From positions 9,528 through 17,078 of the forward strand of contig DCTG01000140.1 in NCBI GenBank assembly GCA_002329245.1: 7,551 nt of DNA, read 5' to 3'. Source of the DNA: Clostridiales bacterium UBA1446. GTDB lineage: Bacteria; Bacillota; Clostridia; Oscillospirales; Oscillospiraceae. A program made the position numbers and the translations under genes. Positions within the stretch are counted from its first letter, which is position 1. Each line of letters opens with the position of its first letter. Shown here piece by piece: positions 6,346 to 7,551 of the stretch. The notes under the pieces are model-generated. The model was given only the letters and a program-made list of their open reading frames with translations. It made no database searches and was not told the origin of the DNA.

Positions 6346-6385
6346 AAAACGTAAGGGCTGCAGGAGGCTGCAGCCCTTACGTTTT
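6346..6385. terminator. Perfect bidirectional rho-independent terminator
   Basis: A perfect 18-bp stem joins 6346-6363 and 6368-6385 (core CGTAAGGGCTGCAG) across a GAGG loop. AAAA at the left foot and TTTT at the right foot supply U-tracts for both strands. It begins 4 bases after the flavoenzyme TAG stop and clearly ends that transcript. Its symmetry means it could also end a transcript from the minus strand. Confidence 0.93.
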
Positions 6386-6508
6386 GCGTTTCCATCGGCG
6401 GAATTTTGCCGCAATTTGCCGGCTGAAGATTGCGGCTGAATGGATTGTGCCGCGGGTCGGCACGGGAACAAACGGGCGGAGACTTCCATAGGAATCCGCG
6501 TATTCCAA
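6377..6508 (-). CDS. Doubtful small ORF, 43 residues, basic C-terminus
   Basis: A minus-strand frame reads from TTG at 6508 to TAA at 6379-6377, giving 43 residues that contain LRPFVPVPTRGTIHSAAIFS and end RRWKRKT. GAGG lies 11 bases before the TTG. The composition and codon choice look protein-like and it fills an otherwise empty stretch between the flavoenzyme and ddl. Against it, the stop lies inside the terminator stem, the start is a TTG with wide spacing, and an upstream extension of the frame runs into the ddl promoter. No family is recognised. It may be a gene remnant or a chance open frame. Confidence 0.22.
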   Translation of the reverse strand: MEYADSYGSLRPFVPVPTRGTIHSAAIFSRQIAAKFRRWKRKT

Positions 6509-6535
6509 ACAGTCTTTTGCCTCGATTGTTTTTGG

Positions 6536-6564
6536 TTGAGATTTGGGTGGCGGTGTGCTATAAT
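6536..6564 (+). promoter_or_regulatory. Sigma-A promoter of the ddl gene, extended -10
   Basis: TTGAGA (6536-6541) is followed after exactly 17 bases by a perfect TATAAT (6559-6564), preceded by TG at 6556-6557 to give the extended -10 form TGCTATAAT. Transcription should start near 6571, leaving a leader of about 66 bases before the ATG at 6637. Confidence 0.88.
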
Positions 6565-6636
6565 ATCCCAATGCTGCGTAAACTTAATCTGCGGATAAGC
6601 TCCGCGCAATTCTTAAGCTTGGAAAGCAGGGGCATC

Positions 6637-7551
6637 ATGAATATTGTGGTTTTAGCCGGGGGGCTCAGCCCGGAACGGAACGTCTCGTTATCGTCCGGAA
6701 CGCTGATTTGCCGGGCTTTGCGAAAGATGGGGCACCGGGCCGTCCTGTTGGACCCGTTTTTGGGCCTGGAACCGGATCTGACGGTTTCCGAGGCGCTTTT
6801 CGACCGGGAGGCCCTTTGCCCGATGTCGGATCAGGTAGGCGTCGAAGCACCGGACTTAGACCAGATTCGCGCCATGCGTCCGGACGGCGGGGGCAGTTTT
6901 TTCGGGCCCGGCGCGTTGGAGCTGTGCCGTATTGCCGATCTTGTCTTTATCGGACTTCATGGGCGGTGCGGGGAAGACGGCAGATTGCAGGCGGCCTTGG
7001 ATCTATTGGGAGTTCCTTACACCGGGTCGGGCTATTTGGGCAGCGCAATCGCCATGGACAAGGACCTTGCAAAACGGGTTGTCTCCGCGGACGGGGTGCG
7101 AACGCCCGCCTGGCAGCTCCTTACATACGATAGAAGTGAAATCGAGAGCATCGTTTCGGAAGCGAACTTTCCCTGTGTGGCAAAGGTGCGCGACGGCGGA
7201 TCAAGCATTGGCGTCTATATCTGCGAGGAGCGGGACGCGCTGGAACGTGCGCTTCGGGAGGCGCTCCGGTTCGGAAACGAGATCATTTTGGAACAATATG
7301 TCCGCGGACGGGAATTTTCCGTGGCCGTATTGGAGGAGCAAAGCCTTCCTCCCATCGAGATCATCCCGAACGCAAAATTCTACGATTATATCAGCAAATA
7401 TCAGCCCGGCGCGGCCCGGGAAATCTGCCCGGCTGAGATTGACGCGGCCGTGGACCGGGAGCTGCGGGATACCGCGCGCAAAATTCACCGTATTTTAGGG
7501 CTTGATGTCTATTCCCGGATCGAATTTATCGTGGACGCCGAGGGAAGAGCC
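6637..7551 (+). CDS. ddl: D-alanine--D-alanine ligase, 3'-truncated by window end
   Basis: The first 305 codons are present, open to the window edge. The enzyme joins two D-alanines with ATP in the cytoplasm to supply the end of the peptidoglycan stem peptide. The N-terminal motif GGLSPERNVSLSSG (8-21) holds Glu13, matching Glu15 of E. coli DdlB. LHGRCGEDGRLQAALDLLGVPYTGSG (107-132) and AMDKDLAKRVV are family signatures. GGSSIGV (187-193) carries the Ser150 equivalent. FYDYISKYQPG (248-258) is the omega loop, whose Lys254-Tyr255 match Lys215-Tyr216 and favour D-Ala-D-Ala over the D-lactate ligases of vancomycin resistance. A loop at about 44-93 is longer than in E. coli DdlB, so the full protein should be near 350 residues. 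The magnesium-binding E/N residues lie beyond the window. The ATG has AGGGG 4 bases and GGAAAG 10 bases upstream. It is the first gene of its transcript. Confidence 0.93.
   Translation, partial: MNIVVLAGGLSPERNVSLSSGTLICRALRKMGHRAVLLDPFLGLEPDLTVSEALFDREALCPMSDQVGVEAPDLDQIRAMRPDGGGSFFGPGALELCRIADLVFIGLHGRCGEDGRLQAALDLLGVPYTGSGYLGSAIAMDKDLAKRVVSADGVRTPAWQLLTYDRSEIESIVSEANFPCVAKVRDGGSSIGVYICEERDALERALREALRFGNEIILEQYVRGREFSVAVLEEQSLPPIEIIPNAKFYDYISKYQPGAAREICPAEIDAAVDRELRDTARKIHRILGLDVYSRIEFIVDAEGRA

Noticed and set aside
6229..6609. 126-codon minus-strand frame across the terminator and ddl promoter
   Set aside because: It runs through a perfect terminator hairpin and into the flavoenzyme gene, and its composition looks random. 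The shorter frame at 6377-6508 is the only one here I keep, at low confidence.
6708..7498. Open frames on both strands across the start of ddl
   Set aside because: The true frame is the one starting at 6637 that stays open to the window edge and carries all ligase motifs. The others are Gly/Arg/Pro-rich shadows.
6637..7551. Vancomycin-resistance type D-Ala-D-Lac ligase
   Set aside because: The omega loop keeps the Lys-Tyr pair typical of D-Ala-D-Ala ligases, and no vanH- or vanX-like gene is visible in the window.
1..7551. CRISPR array, transposon ends, tRNA or rRNA genes
   Set aside because: No regularly spaced repeats, transposase-like frames, or tRNA/rRNA sequence signatures were seen on either strand.

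Overview
This window reads as a piece of a moderately high-GC Firmicutes chromosome, most likely a clostridial (Oscillospirales or Lachnospirales-like) anaerobe. The basis is purine-rich Shine-Dalgarno sites before nearly every gene, TTG/GTG starts, sigma-A promoter boxes, a YtrA-type GntR regulator with its ABC transporter, a DUF4179-type anti-sigma factor, and an iron-sulfur flavin enoate-reductase-like enzyme. Taxonomy is inferred from gene types only.

Layout. Positions 3-110 (+) are the last 35 codons of an unrecognised gene. A long hairpin (154-203) separates it from a minus-strand block covering 274-4231. Read in its own direction, that block holds: a YtrA-family repressor (4231-3854), an ABC ATPase (3864-3004) and an ABC permease (3007-2264), all overlapping and evidently one operon; a 131-base gap; then an ECF sigma factor (2132-1662, TTG start) overlapping by 4 bases a membrane anti-sigma factor (1665-274). 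The repressor operon has a near-perfect sigma-A promoter (TTGACA, 17 bases, TATATT) with an inverted repeat at the predicted transcription start, the classic arrangement for autorepression.

Diverging from that operon on the plus strand is a 644-residue NADH:flavin oxidoreductase of the FadH/BaiCD/2-enoate reductase family (4407-6341): TIM barrel, 4Fe-4S cysteines, then a dinucleotide-binding half. It ends in a perfect 18-bp terminator hairpin (6346-6385). The next 250 bases hold a possible tiny minus-strand ORF (6377-6508, doubtful) and a strong sigma-A promoter with extended -10 (6536-6564). This promoter drives a D-alanine--D-alanine ligase gene starting at 6637 and cut off by the window end.

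How it fits together. Three of the units (YtrA-ABC operon, ECF sigma/anti-sigma pair, Ddl) belong to families often tied to cell-envelope function or envelope stress, so the region may be a loose envelope-stress neighbourhood; that is inference. The flavoenzyme looks metabolic, and its link to its neighbours, if any, would be through the shared divergent control region. I found no CRISPR array, transposon, tRNA, rRNA or clear sign of a wholly new system. The most interesting points are the divergent control region, the altered active-site loop of the flavoenzyme and the possible small ORF.
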